Shown in pieces: positions 63,148 to 64,000 of a DNA stretch of 64,000 nucleotides. The DNA is from AP-15 sp963716115 (GTDB taxonomy: Bacteria; Pseudomonadota; Alphaproteobacteria; ATCC43930; CGMCC-115725), in contig CAVQSZ010000033.1 of assembly GCA_963716115.1 (NCBI GenBank), forward strand, positions 189,815 to 253,814. Reading direction: 5' to 3'. Under the pieces are notes generated by a model. It was given only the letters and a program-made list of their open reading frames with translations, searched no databases and was not told the DNA's origin. The position numbers and the translations under genes are program-made. Numbering within the stretch: the first letter of the stretch is position 1; each line of letters starts with the position of its first letter.

Positions 63148-63504
63148 TCAGCTCGCCGCAGCCGGCACCGCCGTCCGTCGCGGCTCATGAACCCGTCGCC
63201 AATCGAGCCCTTCAAGCAGCGCCTGCAACTGCGCCGCGCTCAGCCGCATCACCCCGTCGCGTATCGTCGGCCAGCGGAATTGGCCGTTTTCCAGGCGCTT
63301 GGCGACGAGGACCACGCCGGTGCCGTCCCAGAAGATCAGCTTTACCCGGTCAGCCCGCTTCGCACGGAACACGTAGACCACACCGGAGAACGGATCGGTG
63401 CGCATCGTCTCGCGCACCAGCGCCGCCAGCCCCTCCGCTCCTTTGCGGAAGTCGACCGGCTTCGTCGCCACCATAACCCGAAGGTTCCCGGAGGGTCCGA
63501 TCAC
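63148..63504 (-). CDS. tnpB: IS66 accessory protein TnpB
   Basis: 118 residues, the IS66 Orf2 family. GTG start VIGPSGNLRVMVATKPVDFR, then KGAEGLAALVRETMRTDPFS and GVVYVFRAKRADRVKLIFWD, LVAKRLENGQFRWP. The start overlaps the tnpA stop by four bases (gtga), as usual. Needed for IS66 transposition. Intact. Confidence 0.92.
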   Translation of the reverse strand: MIGPSGNLRVMVATKPVDFRKGAEGLAALVRETMRTDPFSGVVYVFRAKRADRVKLIFWDGTGVVLVAKRLENGQFRWPTIRDGVMRLSAAQLQALLEGLDWRRVHEPRRTAVPAAAS

Positions 63505-63926
63505 GAACTCGCCTTCAGCGCGCGAATCACCGCCTCGATGGTCCGCGGTTTCGCGTCTGCCCCGACCCGCACTTCGACCCCAGCGATCTCGAGTTCGATC
63601 CCACCGGCCTTGGATCGGCGACGTACCCGGCGCGGTCTCATCGTCGCCGCCGGCGGTTCCAGCGGCATCGCTTCCACCACGGCCGGCACGAACATCGTCG
63701 GCGACCCCAAAGGGGATCGCCGCGCCAGTCGGCGCCAGGCGAAGAGCTGCTGCGGCGTCAGCCCATGACGACGAGCCACCCCGCCGACCGTTTCCTCCGC
63801 GCCGTAGCTCTCGGCGATGATCGCAGCCTTCTCCGCAGGCGACCAACTGCGCCGCCGTCCCGCGCCCGTGAACACCTCCATCCGCCGGGCCGGCTCCGGC
63901 ATGTGCTTATGCTCTGAAATCGACAT
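63501..63926 (-). CDS. tnpA: IS66 accessory protein TnpA (helix-turn-helix)
   Basis: 141 residues. A transposase-8-type helix-turn-helix: RRSWSPAEKAAIIAESYGAE, TVGGVARRHGLTPQQLFAWR, then a basic linker and IELEIAGVEVRVGADAKPRT. ATG 63926 after gggag. First gene of the element; it presumably binds the ends or regulates transcription. Intact. Confidence 0.9.
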   Translation of the reverse strand: MSISEHKHMPEPARRMEVFTGAGRRRSWSPAEKAAIIAESYGAEETVGGVARRHGLTPQQLFAWRRLARRSPLGSPTMFVPAVVEAMPLEPPAATMRPRRVRRRSKAGGIELEIAGVEVRVGADAKPRTIEAVIRALKASS

Positions 63927-64000
63927 GTGTCGGAGCTCCCATCAGCTCCGAACAATCACTCTTCACGCCTCAGACCAAAAGGTGCCGCCCAAACATCGCT

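Larger units (their letters stand above)
61525..64000 (-). mobile_element. IS66-family insertion sequence, left end and three ORFs; right end outside window
   Basis: The left terminal sequence gtaagcgtcgttctcagg (61525-61542) matches the IS66-type end (gtaagc...). The element carries tnpA, tnpB and tnpC in the usual order, all on the minus strand, with tnpA farthest right. The 8 bases before the end are gatgcatc; a matching copy on the right would be the target duplication but the right end was not found before 64000. It has inserted in a cax gene. Confidence 0.85.

Noticed and set aside
1..64000. tRNA, rRNA, CRISPR arrays, prophage or conjugation genes
   Set aside because: None seen: no cloverleaf-like gene, no regularly spaced repeats, and no phage structural, relaxase or integrase-type protein in any frame.

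Overview
The window reads as a GC-rich chromosomal segment of an alphaproteobacterium, most likely of the Rhodospirillales type. The reasons are the dense, GC-biased codon use (long antisense reading frames everywhere), a complete urea ABC transporter arrangement, hopanoid-lipid genes (hpnR, hpnL), many Tat-signal substrate-binding proteins, and short dispersed repeats of the cgtcattgcgag and cgtcatcccggcgaaa kinds. The taxonomic placement is inference; no rRNA, tRNA or CRISPR array was seen.

Layout. 1-3.3 kb: urea ABC transporter urtB(partial, frameshifted)-urtC-urtD-urtE on the plus strand. 3.3-4.8 kb: divergent OmpR-type response regulator and ECF sigma factor. 4.9-9.1 kb: macro-domain deacetylase, VOC protein, tandem alpha-beta-barrel protein, glutathione transferase and HpaB-type monooxygenase. 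9.1-10.7 kb: four-domain rhodanese protein. 10.7-17.0 kb: a DevCA-like exporter whose ATPase carries a cyclic-nucleotide-binding domain, a DUF3108 protein, and hpnR (hopanoid C-3 methylase); a relic of an hpnR 3' end lies on the far side of the exporter. 17.1-21.4 kb: DUF169 protein, class II aldolase/dehydrogenase fusion and M20 amidohydrolase. 21.4-23.5 kb: a lower-GC patch with a GNAT-like gene and a PAS-like gene that converge and overlap. 23.6-28.0 kb: small membrane protein, DHA2 drug exporter and a membrane sensor kinase.

28.1-43.0 kb is one long minus-strand block holding two complete dipeptide-type ABC transporters, each with two ATPases and two permeases. One has a single binding protein; the other has three tandem paralogous binding proteins upstream. 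43.2-52.6 kb is a mixed housekeeping and accessory region: lipoprotein, hydrolase, MazEF-type toxin-antitoxin pair, LLM flavin oxidoreductase, SDR, polysaccharide deacetylase, VanZ-like protein, DUF2092 protein with a Gly-rich partner, hpnL and a histidine phosphatase.

52.6-64 kb is different. An RND efflux pair, a cax (Ca2+/H+ antiporter) remnant, a CYTH-domain protein, a DUF2252 protein, a SulP transporter and a second cax start are recognisable, but nearly all are broken by single-base indels, mostly one extra base. The window ends inside an IS66-family insertion sequence that has cut the second cax gene. The indel density here, against almost none from 41 to 53 kb, is either a low-quality assembly stretch or a decaying region, and should be settled before any gene here is called dead.

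Working together: the urt genes take up urea. The 28-43 kb block takes up peptides or similar solutes. hpnR and hpnL belong to hopanoid lipid metabolism and transport, and the cyclic-nucleotide-domain ABC exporter beside hpnR is the best candidate for an uncharacterised envelope-lipid system.
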